DNA from: DATKCJ01 sp035513275
Lineage (GTDB): Bacteria > Verrucomicrobiota > Verrucomicrobiia > Opitutales > Opitutaceae
NCBI GenBank assembly: GCA_035513275.1
Contig: DATKCJ010000189.1
Span: 1 to 27,473, forward strand
DNA: 27,473 nt
Direction: 5' to 3'
Shown here: positions 1 through 10,964 of the stretch, one piece after another
How positions within the stretch are numbered: the stretch's first letter is position 1
Layout of the letters: every line of letters begins with the position of its first letter
Notes under the pieces: generated by a model
The model's input: only the letters and a program-made list of their open reading frames with translations
Told to the model about the DNA's origin: nothing
Databases searched by the model: none
Translations under genes and position numbers: made by a program

Positions 1-3000
1 CCAAGCTCGGCTCGAATGGCTCGACCACCGTCAATCGTGCTGATCCGTGCTCCACGACGAACGTCGCGAACGGGAGGAGCAACCGACCCTCGTCCACAGT
101 TGCCTCGCCGATTGACCGCGGATCGCCGAGCGTCCCGGAAATCTGGAACCGCGTTGAAAGGTTTCCGTTGAACAGTGCAGTCCGCAGGCGCATGAAATCG
201 TCGCCCCTTACATCGACTGCGAGCTTCCACGCATTGAAAGGCGCCTTCTCCACGGAGAAATACGGCGGCCGCCCCGAGACGCCGCCGCCGCCGCTCGGAA
301 TCAGGTCGCGAATGTCCGAGAAGTAGAGGCTGTCTCGCAGGCGAGCCGTTCCGCTAATCAGCGGCACCCCACCCTCGCTCGTGGTCAACTGCAGGTCGAC
401 ATCGCCACGCAACATCAAGCCGGTGCGTCGCACGAGTGGAAGGTTGGCGCCCTTGAGCGCGACCTTGAATTGCGGAGGCGCGTCGGCCGGAAGTTCGATG
501 CGGCCACTGAGTGTCACAGGTTGCCCGCCGGATGTCGCGACGAGTTCACGGATCTCGACGCTGCGTCCGGCAAACCGCAGGTCCGCGGAGATCTGTTGCA
601 GCACTCCGAGCGGACCCAACGGTCGCGACGACGCTCCCTGCAACCGGACCGAGCCATCGATCTCGCCGCCGGATTTCAAGGTCACATCCATCTGCAGCTT
701 TCCCTCGGTCGAGAGGAACGCCGGCGCATACACACTCAGCGCAGCCACCTCAGCATCCGGAATCTCGAGGTGCAAATCAGCCGTCGTGCGAATGAACTTC
801 ACCGGATCGGCCTTGAGCGATGCCCACATGTCGGGGCCGAGCGGCATGCGTCCCGTCGCCCGCACTTCCTGCCCTGAGACGAGCATCGAGAGTCGCTCGA
901 GCGACAGTTGTTTCCGATCCGCCGTGGCATCGATCTGAAGTGCCGCGATCTCGGGAAGCGCGAACTTGATCCGCTCATTGTCCACGGAAACACGATTGGC
1001 CGTCGCGCGAAGCGTCCCCTGCGGCGCAGACCATGTGCCGGAGAGCTCCAGTTTCAACTCAGGCTCGATCAGCTCGACGCCAGTCAACACCTTCAGTTTC
1101 TCCCAGAAAAGCGGACTCGAGGTGCTGCTCGTGCTCACCTCGAGCGGGCCCTCCGCTTCGATCCGCACCAGTCTCTCCGACCCCGGATGGAGCGAGATGG
1201 GAAGCGTGCCGCTCGACGAAAAGATCGGCGCCTCGTCTTGCGACACTCTAAGGCTCTCAAGGACGACACCATCGCCGTCGCCACTCGCGGACAATTCCAC
1301 ATCCGCGAGCGAATCCGCTCCAATACCCAGCTCGAACCGGCCCGTCGTCTCGAACGACATGGGTCCGTCGTTCCATGTGCCGTCGAAGTCCAGCGACGCG
1401 ATCATCACGTCGACATCCCGCGTCGGCGCAAAGTTGGTCCACCAAGTCGACGGGATGTTTCTCGCAGCCACATGTAGCTCGCCGCTCTCGCCGCTCAGCG
1501 CGGAGAAGGTAAGCGAACAATTGTCGCCACCGAGTTGGACGGAGCCCACCTCGACCGTCGGCGACCACTGCACCGACGCCGGCGTCTGGAGTGTTAGTCG
1601 CTCGACACCATCCTGCACGAGCCGAAGCGTCTCCAGTTGCGCGGCGTCCTTCGTGATTTGCGCCGACAGAAGGATCTCGGAATTTCCCGCACGCACGATG
1701 CCATCGCGGATGTTGGCCATTGCGCCCTTTCCATCCCACGCCATTTCCAACCCAGGCGGATTCAGTCCCGGCACTGCAAGTTCGTCGACCTTCGCGGTTC
1801 CGGAGTGCTCGAGCGTTTGCAGCGGTCCGTGCGCTTCTACTGTAAACGTCGCGAGACGAAATGCGGGGATCCGCGGCGACAGAAGTGCCAGTGACTCGCC
1901 CGAGATCGTCCCAATTGCGTGCCCATTCAGAAGTTCGCGACGTTCGAAGTCCCAAGCTCCCCGGATCACAAGTTCCATTCCCATCGTCTCGTCCTTCGTT
2001 TCGCCAGATACCTCGAGGATGGGCCAGTCGAGTTTGCCTGTGGCTTGGATCGCTGCTGCGCGCCAATCGCGCCACGCCATTTCAGTTCCGTCCAGCTTCG
2101 CCTCGATCAAGGGATGGCCGTCCTCACGCGGCGTGAGCCGGGCGCTCCCGCTCGCACGGCCACTCGCGGCGATCCAGGTTTGCTTTTCCAAGTCCACGGC
2201 GAATGTGAAATCCGACATCCCGGACTTGATGCGGCCACTGCGATCGATCTCCACGGGCGCACTTAGTGTCGCGCTCACACCAGGAATCTCGACGAACAGT
2301 GACTCCACGACCGCCGTCTGGGTGTCGCCGTGTCCCCGCAACTTTGCCGACAGCGGCGGCGCGCCTGAATCAGGCAACGCCTCTCCAGCGATATCGATTG
2401 TCGTATTGAAACGCCCGGCCTCCCACTCGATCCCCGCGTCGCCGCGAACATACTGGTAGGACTCACCGAGCCCGACGCGCGCGCCAGGCACGTTCCATCC
2501 AGCCGCCGCAATGCTCGCTGTATCCGGAAGCCACTTTCCGGATGAGAACGTTGTCGAGAACGGCGCGACCTGTCCCCAGATTCCGAACTCACCGCGCACT
2601 GCGTCGTCGTCCCACTTCGCGGTGACTCGCCACGGGCCTTCCTGAGGTGATGCGGCGAACTCGATCATGCCCGACGCGGAGAACGTCGCGGTTGCGTCGG
2701 TTGCGAGTTTTCCAAGGCGAAAGCCTATGACTTCAAACGATCGCTGTTTCCAGACTGCGCTGTCGATCTCCAGACCGCCAAGGTCCCACACGACCGTGCC
2801 GGCACCGACCTCCGCGACGGGAAGCCAGCGATCAAGATGCTTCGCCATGTCGAGCAACCGTTCGCGCAGTTCCAGGGCGCCGCTTGAAGCCTCGTCGCTC
2901 ACCGAGTCGTTCGGTTTCACCCTTACCTGCCACGTGGTCACGCTGGCAGATCGCTCGCGACCGCTCCACGGTCGGAAGATCAGCACGATCGGGCTGTCGA

Positions 3001-3217
3001 CTTCCACACGGGCAGCAGTGACGCGCACGCTTGGGTGATCAAGGACCACATCCTCCAGCGCAAAGCGCGCATACCCCAGCCGCTCATATTTGGCGAACTC
3101 GAGTCCCAGAGAATTGCCGGCAACCGAAAGAAACGCGCCAAACCACAACGGCAAAGCAGCCAGCGCGACGACAACGACCGCGAGCAAGATCCCACAGACA
3201 ATGAGAAAGCGTCGCAT
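1..3217 (-). CDS. TamB/AsmA-like translocation and assembly protein (C-terminus cut by window edge)
   Basis: An uninterrupted minus-strand frame runs from an ATG at 3217 off the left edge and gives 1072 visible residues. The N-terminus is a short basic start (MRRF) followed by one hydrophobic segment at about residues 4-28, which would anchor it in the inner membrane. The rest is a long, beta-rich, low-cysteine sequence with repeated patterns of the type 'G...ATG...LP' and 'SG.a.l', ending near the edge with segments such as GDVDLQL, LISGTARLRDSLYFSDI and ISGTLGDP. That is typical of the C-terminal TamB (DUF490) domain. TamB-family proteins span the periplasm and help move outer-membrane proteins or lipids. 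A partner TamA/Omp85 gene, if present, would lie outside the window. A promoter candidate sits 58 bases upstream. The broad class is secure; TamB versus another AsmA-like bridge protein is less certain. Confidence 0.85.
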   Translation of the reverse strand, partial: MRRFLIVCGILLAVVVVALAALPLWFGAFLSVAGNSLGLEFAKYERLGYARFALEDVVLDHPSVRVTAARVEVDSPIVLIFRPWSGRERSASVTTWQVRVKPNDSVSDEASSGALELRERLLDMAKHLDRWLPVAEVGAGTVVWDLGGLEIDSAVWKQRSFEVIGFRLGKLATDATATFSASGMIEFAASPQEGPWRVTAKWDDDAVRGEFGIWGQVAPFSTTFSSGKWLPDTASIAAAGWNVPGARVGLGESYQYVRGDAGIEWEAGRFNTTIDIAGEALPDSGAPPLSAKLRGHGDTQTAVVESLFVEIPGVSATLSAPVEIDRSGRIKSGMSDFTFAVDLEKQTWIAASGRASGSARLTPREDGHPLIEAKLDGTEMAWRDWRAAAIQATGKLDWPILEVSGETKDETMGMELVIRGAWDFERRELLNGHAIGTISGESLALLSPRIPAFRLATFTVEAHGPLQTLEHSGTAKVDELAVPGLNPPGLEMAWDGKGAMANIRDGIVRAGNSEILLSAQITKDAAQLETLRLVQDGVERLTLQTPASVQWSPTVEVGSVQLGGDNCSLTFSALSGESGELHVAARNIPSTWWTNFAPTRDVDVMIASLDFDGTWNDGPMSFETTGRFELGIGADSLADVELSASGDGDGVVLESLRVSQDEAPIFSSSGTLPISLHPGSERLVRIEAEGPLEVSTSSTSSPLFWEKLKVLTGVELIEPELKLELSGTWSAPQGTLRATANRVSVDNERIKFALPEIAALQIDATADRKQLSLERLSMLVSGQEVRATGRMPLGPDMWASLKADPVKFIRTTADLHLEIPDAEVAALSVYAPAFLSTEGKLQMDVTLKSGGEIDGSVRLQGASSRPLGPLGVLQQISADLRFAGRSVEIRELVATSGGQPVTLSGRIELPADAPPQFKVALKGANLPLVRRTGLMLRGDVDLQLTTSEGGVPLISGTARLRDSLYFSDIRDLIPSGGGGVSGRPPYFSVEKAPFNAWKLAVDVRGDDFMRLRTALFNGNLSTRFQISGTLGDPRSIGEATVDEGRLLLPFATFVVEHGSARLTVVEPFEPSL

Positions 3218-3274
3218 GACCTAGATCCCCCAAAAAGGGAGGTGTCTGAATCGCGCGATCTGGCGCAAGGCCCC

Positions 3275-3303
3275 TATCCCCGCGCAGGAGCGGGCGTTGT
3301 CAA
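3275..3303 (-). promoter_or_regulatory. Candidate promoter for the TamB-like gene
   Basis: On the minus strand a perfect TTGACA (3303-3298) is followed after 17 bases by GGGATA (3280-3275), or after 19 bases by GATAGG. It lies about 58 bases upstream of the ATG at 3217 in otherwise gene-free DNA. The -10 match is poor, so this is a suggestion only. Confidence 0.3.
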
Positions 3304-3525
3304 TTGTGCTGGTCATGTGGTTGAGTCTCAAGAACGAGGCGCCCTTCTGGCTGAGGCCCAAGGTCGTTTCAACTAGAGACGCCTCCGATGCCTCTCCTGT
3401 TCCCCGCTGAAGCACTTCATTCCTGCTCCTGCTGCCACCGGGCGGAGCGACGGGTCGTTCCTTCTGCGGCCAAGTCATACCATCGTCCCTTGAAGAACGG
3501 ACTATTCACGGACTCACTGGAACCT

Positions 3526-3586
3526 GGTAGCCCGCGACCTCCGGGCGCGGGTTTATGAGTTCCGCCCTCGGAGAGGGCGGGCTACC
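3526..3586. repeat. Family C palindromic intergenic repeat, copy 1
   Basis: The element is bounded by perfect 10-base inverted ends, GGTAGCCCGC at 3526-3535 and GCGGGCTACC at 3577-3586. Inside are two GC-rich half-palindromes (CCGCGACCTCCGGGCGCGG and CGCCCTCGGAGAGGGCG). The ends match those of the copies at 25025 and 26019, while the inner hairpin sequences differ, which is how REP/BIME-type elements behave. Confidence 0.75.
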
Positions 3587-3778
3587 GGCGCTACCGCGCC
3601 ATAGTCTACAACTCACGGGATGTTGGTATCAGAGGCGCTTCCTGGTGCACGAGGCCTCTGCGACATGCCGACTCCCGGAAACTAGCCACGCGGCGGAGAA
3701 AACGGGCGCACACGGCATGAGCCGCGACGCTCATCCGCTCGCCGCCCAGCGCGGGATCAAGCTTGCCCGGCGCCGCAC

Positions 3779-4402
3779 TCAATCCGAACCGTATTCCGGG
3801 TGACGCGGTCCCTTTAGCAGGCCCTGTCCTTTCGGCATCACGAGTTGCACACTCGCCATCGCCGCCGTGTTGTGGGCGACGTCAAACATCTTGTTAATGA
3901 CTTGCGTGACGAGTGCCTCGATGAGACCCGACTGACCCTGGCTCACCGCGGTGGTGGTGCCTTCCCAAATCGTGACTCCAGTGCGGCAATCGATGAGTTT
4001 GCCGGAGAGCTGCACAATCACATTGCTCGAGAGCACCTGATACTTCGAACCGAACTGGTTGATCGTGAGATAGAGCACGGCGTCGCAACCGAATACCTCG
4101 CGGAGCTTCTCGAGCGGTGCCATGTGCATCTCACCAGCCACCGTGAGGCCGTTCTCCTTCATGAACTGGTCTACGAGCGCGACCGGCATGACGTAGTAGC
4201 CGAGCTCGGCGATGGGCATCGTCGTTGTCGTGAGCACACTGTAAGTCGCGCCGATCTCGGTGGACTCGTTGAGCGGCGGAAGCACGAGGATCGAGCGGGG
4301 CTTGCTCTCGCGATACGCCGTGTAGTCCTTAGGTGGCACGGTCACGCATCCCGACAACAGCCCCAGCAGCGCAATCACGGGAAACACTTGCAGCATCTTC
4401 AT
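3779..4402 (-). CDS. DUF799 (GNA1162-type) lipoprotein
   Basis: This 207-residue protein begins with a lipoprotein signal: a basic N-terminus, a hydrophobic core, and the lipobox LLSGC with the acylated Cys at residue 19. The body, with VLPPLNESTEIGATY near residue 40 and later NQFGSKYQVLSSNV, fits the DUF799 family typified by Neisseria GNA1162, whose fold resembles periplasmic TolB-N-like lipoproteins. The start overlaps the DUF4810 gene's stop as ATGA (ATG 4402-4400, TGA 4401-4399), so the two are translationally coupled. It is the last gene of a CsgG, DUF4810, DUF799 trio that also occurs together in Proteobacteria. A role as periplasm-facing accessory of a CsgG-like pore is inferred from that linkage, and the substrate is unknown. 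Confidence 0.85.
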   Translation of the reverse strand: MKMLQVFPVIALLGLLSGCVTVPPKDYTAYRESKPRSILVLPPLNESTEIGATYSVLTTTTMPIAELGYYVMPVALVDQFMKENGLTVAGEMHMAPLEKLREVFGCDAVLYLTINQFGSKYQVLSSNVIVQLSGKLIDCRTGVTIWEGTTTAVSQGQSGLIEALVTQVINKMFDVAHNTAAMASVQLVMPKGQGLLKGPRHPEYGSD

Positions 4403-4767
4403 GATGTGGGAGCGGCTTGGAGTTTGCTGATCATCCGGTCCATGAGCGTCGCGGACTCTGGATAGAGAGCCTTCTCAGCTTCGAACTCCGCGCGCGCAGC
4501 TTCGCCATTTCCGGCCTGCAGGTAGTAGAAACCGAGTTGCGCGTGGAGCCCGGGATTCGGAGCCCGGCCGGTCGCTGCGGCCTTCGCCAGGTCCTCCTGC
4601 ATCCGGGCGATTCCTTCATCAGGAGAGATCGACCCTGGCTTCGAGTAGCCGCTGTAAAGCGTGCCCTCGTAGTTGCCCCAATAATAAAGCGGGCGTGCAG
4701 TCTGGCATCCCGCCAGCAACACGACCGCCGCGATCAATGGTAATAACGCGACGTGGCGGTGGTTCAT
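4399..4767 (-). CDS. DUF4810 lipoprotein
   Basis: A 122-residue protein. I chose the ATG at 4767 because it overlaps the CsgG-family gene's TGA as ATGA and places a textbook lipoprotein signal at the start, with lipobox LLAGC and Cys at residue 21. A GTG- or ATG-type start five codons upstream is possible but adds nothing. After the Cys come YYWGNYEGTLY, the aromatic motif typical of DUF4810, and a TPR-like helical region (HAQLGFYYLQAGNGEAARAE) in which residue load and spacing match one tetratricopeptide hairpin. The protein is the middle member of the CsgG trio and probably sits on the inner leaflet of the outer membrane. Its molecular role is not established. Confidence 0.85.
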   Translation of the reverse strand: MNHRHVALLPLIAAVVLLAGCQTARPLYYWGNYEGTLYSGYSKPGSISPDEGIARMQEDLAKAAATGRAPNPGLHAQLGFYYLQAGNGEAARAEFEAEKALYPESATLMDRMISKLQAAPTS

Positions 4768-5441
4768 CGGGAAAGTTGCCAATCGCCTCGTTCCATTCCG
4801 ACCACGAGTTTGTCGACCGCCTCGCGGATCGCGAGGTCGAGGACTTTTCCGTTGAGCGTTGAATCGTAGCTAGCCGTTCCTCCAAACCCTAGCACCTCGC
4901 GGTTGTCCAGAGCGTATTCGCCGGCGCCCTGGACCGAAGTGATCACTTCGGAGGTGGCGACATCGACGATGTAGATGCTGACCTTGGCGTAGGCGACCTG
5001 CGATTTGCCCTGACCGAGCACTCCGAAGAGCTGTGTGTCGCCAGTTTCCTTCCGGCCGAACGCAGTCACATCGCCGGTGACGGCAAACTCGGCTCCCTTG
5101 ATTTTCTGCTCCGCGCCAGAGAACGACGCCTCGCGCTTGATCTCCTCCAGGTTCTCGCGATCCATCACCGAGAACCTGCCCGACTGCTGCAGGTGGGTGA
5201 TCAGGATCGTCTTTGCCTGGCCGCCGAGGCGGTCAATGCCGTCCGAGAAAATCCCGCGCAGGAACTCCGAGCGATTCTCGAATTTTCCGACCGCGATGAC
5301 GTGCTTCGGCCCTGAATAAGGCACCATCGCCGCCTGCACCTGCGGTGTGGCCACCGCATGGCTCGTCTCTGTCGCGCAACCTTGGAATGCCAGCGCGACG
5401 AGTGCCGCCGCTGCGAGTTCAAACAACCTCCGTGTTCTCAT
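4764..5441 (-). CDS. CsgG/HfaB-family outer-membrane lipoprotein
   Basis: A 225-residue protein of the CsgG family (curli production and holdfast attachment). The ATG at 5441 is preferred over an upstream in-frame TTG at 5453 because an AAAGG lies about 13 bases upstream and the signal peptide then starts with MRTRR. The lipobox is slightly degenerate (AFQGC, Cys at residue 22). Family features follow in order: VIAVGKFENRSEF, DRENLEEIKREASFSG, GAEFAVTGDVT, then a beta-rich stretch with SIYIVDVATSEVI. CsgG forms a nonameric outer-membrane secretion channel in curli systems. No csgA, csgB, csgE or csgF is present here. It is the first gene of the coupled lipoprotein trio, with 76 bases separating it from the upstream E1 gene on the same strand. 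Confidence 0.88.
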   Translation of the reverse strand: MRTRRLFELAAAALVALAFQGCATETSHAVATPQVQAAMVPYSGPKHVIAVGKFENRSEFLRGIFSDGIDRLGGQAKTILITHLQQSGRFSVMDRENLEEIKREASFSGAEQKIKGAEFAVTGDVTAFGRKETGDTQLFGVLGQGKSQVAYAKVSIYIVDVATSEVITSVQGAGEYALDNREVLGFGGTASYDSTLNGKVLDLAIREAVDKLVVGMERGDWQLSR

Positions 5442-5517
5442 AGGATAAGCCAAACCTTTCAGTTACCGTGGGGCTGCAGATCATCCGAGGCTCCAAGGCC
5501 AATGCGCAAAGTCAACT

Positions 5518-7752
<2,235 letters not shown>

Positions 7753-7836
7753 GGATTCGCAAAGTATCGGAGCGGCTGCGTGCTGTCGCAAGGGGGATGA
7801 TGAGCCGCGCGCCAGGCGCCTGTGCTGCGCGCGGGC

Positions 7837-9678
7837 CTAGATCTTGTATTGCACCACGAGAATCACCGAAAGTGCGAGCCACATGATCAGGATCAGCGGC
7901 GTGCCTGCGCGGACGAAATCGGAAAACTTGTAACCTCCTGCGCTCAGGACGAGCAGGTTCGTCTTGTAGGCCATCGGAGTTGCGTAACTCATGTTCGCCC
8001 CGAACAGCACCGCGAGGACGAACGGCTCGGCCGGAAGTCCGAGTCGCGCTGCAATGCTGATCGCGATCGGTGTGCCGATCACGGCAGCGGCATTGTTCGA
8101 GACGATGTTCGTGAGAATCGCCATCAACAGCATGAGCCCGCTCAGGATGACCGAATCCGGCAGGCCGGACGCGAGGGCGACATACGCCTCCGCGAGGTAG
8201 TCGGCTCCGCCCGTGCGCATCAACGCGAGTCCCAGCGCCAGGCTCACGGCCACAATCAGTATCACCTGAGCGCTGAGCGCCCCGGAGGCATCCTCCCATG
8301 TGATGCACTTTGTGAGAAGCATCAGACCCATGCCGGCCAGCGCGGTCACCACGATCGGCGCAATGCCCGCCGCAGCCACGGCCACGACAAGGAACATGAT
8401 GCCAAGCGCGAGTGGAGCCCGCTTGGTGTGCGGGAGACTGGTGGTCGCATCGAGGACGAGGTAGCGGCCGCTTTTCTTCAACTCAGCCACCCTGTCCTCG
8501 CCACCCTGAACAAGCAGGACGTCGCCGGACTTCATCATGACGTCCGCGATGTCCCCTTTCGGCGTGCCGCCCTTCCCCCGCGGACGCTGGATCGCAAGCG
8601 CGATTACCCCGGCGCGCTCGGCGAAACGCGCGCGCTTGAGGGTCGTGCGATTCAAGGGTGAGTCGTCCGTCACCACGATCTCCGCCAGTTGCTGGTCCTC
8701 GGCCGAAAGCGGGTGTTCCTCGCTGACACGCTCCTTGCCGCCGGCACCGTAAAGCGCCGCGCCAAGAGCGCGCTCAAACTCCTTGAGTCGTTCGGGCGTG
8801 TCGCGCACCTGCAGCCGGTCGCCCGCGAGTATTGTTGCGTCGGGACGCCGCGTCAGCGTGAGACCATCGCCGCGCCGGATGGAGTGTATTTGGAATCCCG
8901 TGCCCGCTTTCTTGATCACCTCGTCCACGGTGCGACCGTCCGCGTAGCTCTCCTCTCCGATATGCAGCGAAGCGTCGAAGACGCGCGATGAACTATCGGC
9001 GAGAAGCGCGTTTCGCTCCGGCAGGAGTCGCGGAGCCACCAGCCAGAGGTAGAGTATTCCAAAGGCGCCCGCGATCATCACCGGCACCGCGAAGTCAAAC
9101 ATCCCGAAGCGCCGCATGCCGAGGTCGGCCGCAATGGAGACCACGAGGAGGTTCGTCGAGGTGCCGATTGTGGTGGCCATGCCTCCGATGAGTGTGGCCA
9201 GCCCCATCGGCAGAAGTATTCCGGAACTCGACTGCTTGGCCCGGATGGACACGCCGATCAGAATTGGAAGCAGCATCACCACGATTGGAGTGTTGTTGAG
9301 AAACGCGCTGAACGTCGCACCGACAACCAGGGTGGCGAGTAACGAAAGCATCGGGCTCACCGCCCAGAACCGGCTCATCAAAGCCGCGAGCGGACGAAGC
9401 GCCCCGGTTGTCTCCAGTCCTTTTCCCACAATCATCAGCGCGCAGATCGTGATGAGCGCCTCGTGCCCGAATCCCGTGAACAGCTCATACGCGTGCAACA
9501 CCTTCCCATCGCGACTGTAGGGGAAGAACTGAAACCCCACCACGAGCAGGATCAGGATCAGCAGCGATGACGTTTCGAGGGGAATGTTTCTGCGCGTGAA
9601 GAGATAGAACGAGACCAGCACCAGCAGCAGGACCGCGATCGCGTGTGGCTCGGGAAGCGGAGGCATCGCCGGAATCAT
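7837..9678 (-). CDS. DASS/SLC13-type transporter with two RCK_C (TrkA-C) domains
   Basis: A 613-residue membrane protein. The N-terminal half (about 10-215) has several hydrophobic segments with FLNNTP (127-131) and GTSTN (172-176), which correspond to the substrate and sodium-binding 'SNT' hairpin of the divalent anion/Na+ symporter family. A cytoplasmic insert (about 225-410) holds two tandem RCK_C-like modules (ILAGDRLQV at 283-291; MKSGDVLLVQG at 382-392). The C-terminal half (about 420-610) carries the second repeat, with TNIVSNNAA at 523-531 and ATPMAYKTN. Members with this layout move sulfate, dicarboxylates or other anions; the substrate here is unknown. Start: ATG 9678, because upstream codons read from a longer frame give a non-membrane, arginine-rich stretch overlapping the divergent leader. 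It lies 84 bases before the E1 gene. Confidence 0.85.
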   Translation of the reverse strand: MIPAMPPLPEPHAIAVLLLVLVSFYLFTRRNIPLETSSLLILILLVVGFQFFPYSRDGKVLHAYELFTGFGHEALITICALMIVGKGLETTGALRPLAALMSRFWAVSPMLSLLATLVVGATFSAFLNNTPIVVMLLPILIGVSIRAKQSSSGILLPMGLATLIGGMATTIGTSTNLLVVSIAADLGMRRFGMFDFAVPVMIAGAFGILYLWLVAPRLLPERNALLADSSSRVFDASLHIGEESYADGRTVDEVIKKAGTGFQIHSIRRGDGLTLTRRPDATILAGDRLQVRDTPERLKEFERALGAALYGAGGKERVSEEHPLSAEDQQLAEIVVTDDSPLNRTTLKRARFAERAGVIALAIQRPRGKGGTPKGDIADVMMKSGDVLLVQGGEDRVAELKKSGRYLVLDATTSLPHTKRAPLALGIMFLVVAVAAAGIAPIVVTALAGMGLMLLTKCITWEDASGALSAQVILIVAVSLALGLALMRTGGADYLAEAYVALASGLPDSVILSGLMLLMAILTNIVSNNAAAVIGTPIAISIAARLGLPAEPFVLAVLFGANMSYATPMAYKTNLLVLSAGGYKFSDFVRAGTPLILIMWLALSVILVVQYKI

Positions 9679-9849
9679 GAAACGAGAATTCCGAAGGATG
9701 CGATGAATGACTTCCTGCCTTTCAACTGCGTTTCCAGGATGATCCGCCCGCCGGAGCCTGCGTTGGCGTCTGCGTCCCGATTCCTCCTTCTGCTGCAGGC
9801 ATTCTGTTGCACTGCAAAGCGCCACGCCCTACGGGAATTGAACAAACGA

Positions 9850-10914
9850 TTGAAGACCGCACTCTTCGACTACCCGTTGCCCGACGAGCTGATCGCGCAG
9901 TTTCCCGCTGAGCGGCGCGACGCCTCGCGGCTGCTCGTCGTCGACCGGCGTGCGCGGTCGGTCGAGCATCGCACGTTCCGCGATCTGCCGGAGCTCATCG
10001 GCGACGGCAACTGCCTCTTCCGAAACAACGCGAGTGTGATTCCTGCGCGGCTCCACGCGCAGCGACCGACCGGCGGCCAGGTCGAGTGCCTCCTGCTGCG
10101 GCCCGCGCGCGATCCAGGCGATTGGCTGTGCCTGCTGCGTCCGGGCCGGAAGCTCCCGGTCGGCGCAACGTTCGCGAATCCCGGATTCTTCGACGCGACA
10201 GTCCGCGAGCGCGGCGACGACGGCGTGTGCGTCGTGCGGTTCGCGACTGACAGCGGACGCAGCATCCTCGATGTCGCCGACGAATGCGGCGAGGTTCCGC
10301 TGCCGCCCTACATCACCGCGGAGCGCTCACCGGATTTGAAGCGAGCGGACCGCGAGCGTTACGCGACTGTGTTTGCGAGCCGCGAGAAACGTGTCGCAGT
10401 TGCGGCGCCGACTGCAGGACTGCATTTCACACCGGAGCTGCTCGCGCGCGTCGCGGAGAAGGGCAACGAGTTCGCCGACCTCACGCTCCACGTCGGCCTC
10501 GGCACTTTCAAGCCGATGCAAACCGATGACGTCGAGGAGCACGCGATCCACCGCGAGGTCTACGAGATCCCGGCGGCCACGCAGGCGCGGCTCTTCGACC
10601 GTGCCCACCGACGGATCGCCGTGGGCACGACCAGCGTGCGCACGATCGAGGATTTCCTCGCGCGGCACGCAGCGCAAGGCGCCGACTGGATCGGCGACGC
10701 GGATTTGTTCATCCATCCGCCGCGCGATTTTCGCGGGGTCGATGCGTTGATCACGAATTTTCACGCGCCGCGATCGACGCTGCTTTGCCTCGTCGCGTCG
10801 TTCCTCGCGCCGGGATCAACGGACGGTGTCGAATGGCTGCGCGAGATTTATGCCGGAGCCGTCGCCGAGCGCTACCGGTTCCTGAGCTACGGCGATGCGA
10901 TGCTGATTCTGTGA
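9850..10914 (+). CDS. queA: tRNA preQ1(34) S-adenosylmethionine ribosyltransferase-isomerase
   Basis: QueA transfers and isomerises the ribosyl part of S-adenosylmethionine onto preQ1 in tRNA, making epoxyqueuosine at the wobble base. The sequence is clear throughout: FDYPLPDELIAQFPAERRD at the N-terminus, VAAPTAGLHFTPELL, THVGLGTFKP-like (LHVGLGTFKPM), VGTTSVRTIED, and LITNFHAPRSTLL. The frame is open from 9643, but the family normally starts at about (M)KTALFDYPLP. I therefore place the start at the TTG at 9850, giving 354 residues, with a GGGA 13 bases upstream. A TTG at 9838 is the alternative. The extra 69 upstream codons look non-homologous. Divergent from the DASS transporter. Confidence 0.95.
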   Translation: MKTALFDYPLPDELIAQFPAERRDASRLLVVDRRARSVEHRTFRDLPELIGDGNCLFRNNASVIPARLHAQRPTGGQVECLLLRPARDPGDWLCLLRPGRKLPVGATFANPGFFDATVRERGDDGVCVVRFATDSGRSILDVADECGEVPLPPYITAERSPDLKRADRERYATVFASREKRVAVAAPTAGLHFTPELLARVAEKGNEFADLTLHVGLGTFKPMQTDDVEEHAIHREVYEIPAATQARLFDRAHRRIAVGTTSVRTIEDFLARHAAQGADWIGDADLFIHPPRDFRGVDALITNFHAPRSTLLCLVASFLAPGSTDGVEWLREIYAGAVAERYRFLSYGDAMLIL

Positions 10915-10964
10915 ACCGAGTATCTGCTCGACTTCGATGTCCCCTACGCCGACGCTCCTGAGGC

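Larger units (their letters stand above)
3218..3778. other. Gene-free stretch between the TamB-like and DUF799 genes
   Basis: These 561 bases lie upstream of the TamB-like gene and downstream of the DUF799 lipoprotein gene. I see no convincing gene. Open frames exist (85 codons on minus at 3221-3478 and 82 codons on plus at 3555-3803), but neither has recognisable domain features and the plus one runs into the DUF799 gene on the opposite strand. The stretch contains the TamB promoter candidate and one family C palindromic repeat at 3526-3586. It could also hold gene debris or an unrecognised small RNA; nothing tRNA-like was found. Confidence 0.6.

Noticed and set aside
966..2459. Long plus-strand open frame (497 codons) opposite the TamB-like gene
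   Set aside because: It is antisense to a continuous, family-like minus frame, and its Ser/Arg/Pro-rich translation is the usual shadow composition in GC-rich DNA.
3221..3478. 85-codon minus frame in the gap upstream of the TamB-like gene
   Set aside because: No ribosome site, no domain, no coupling to a neighbour; too short to support alone.
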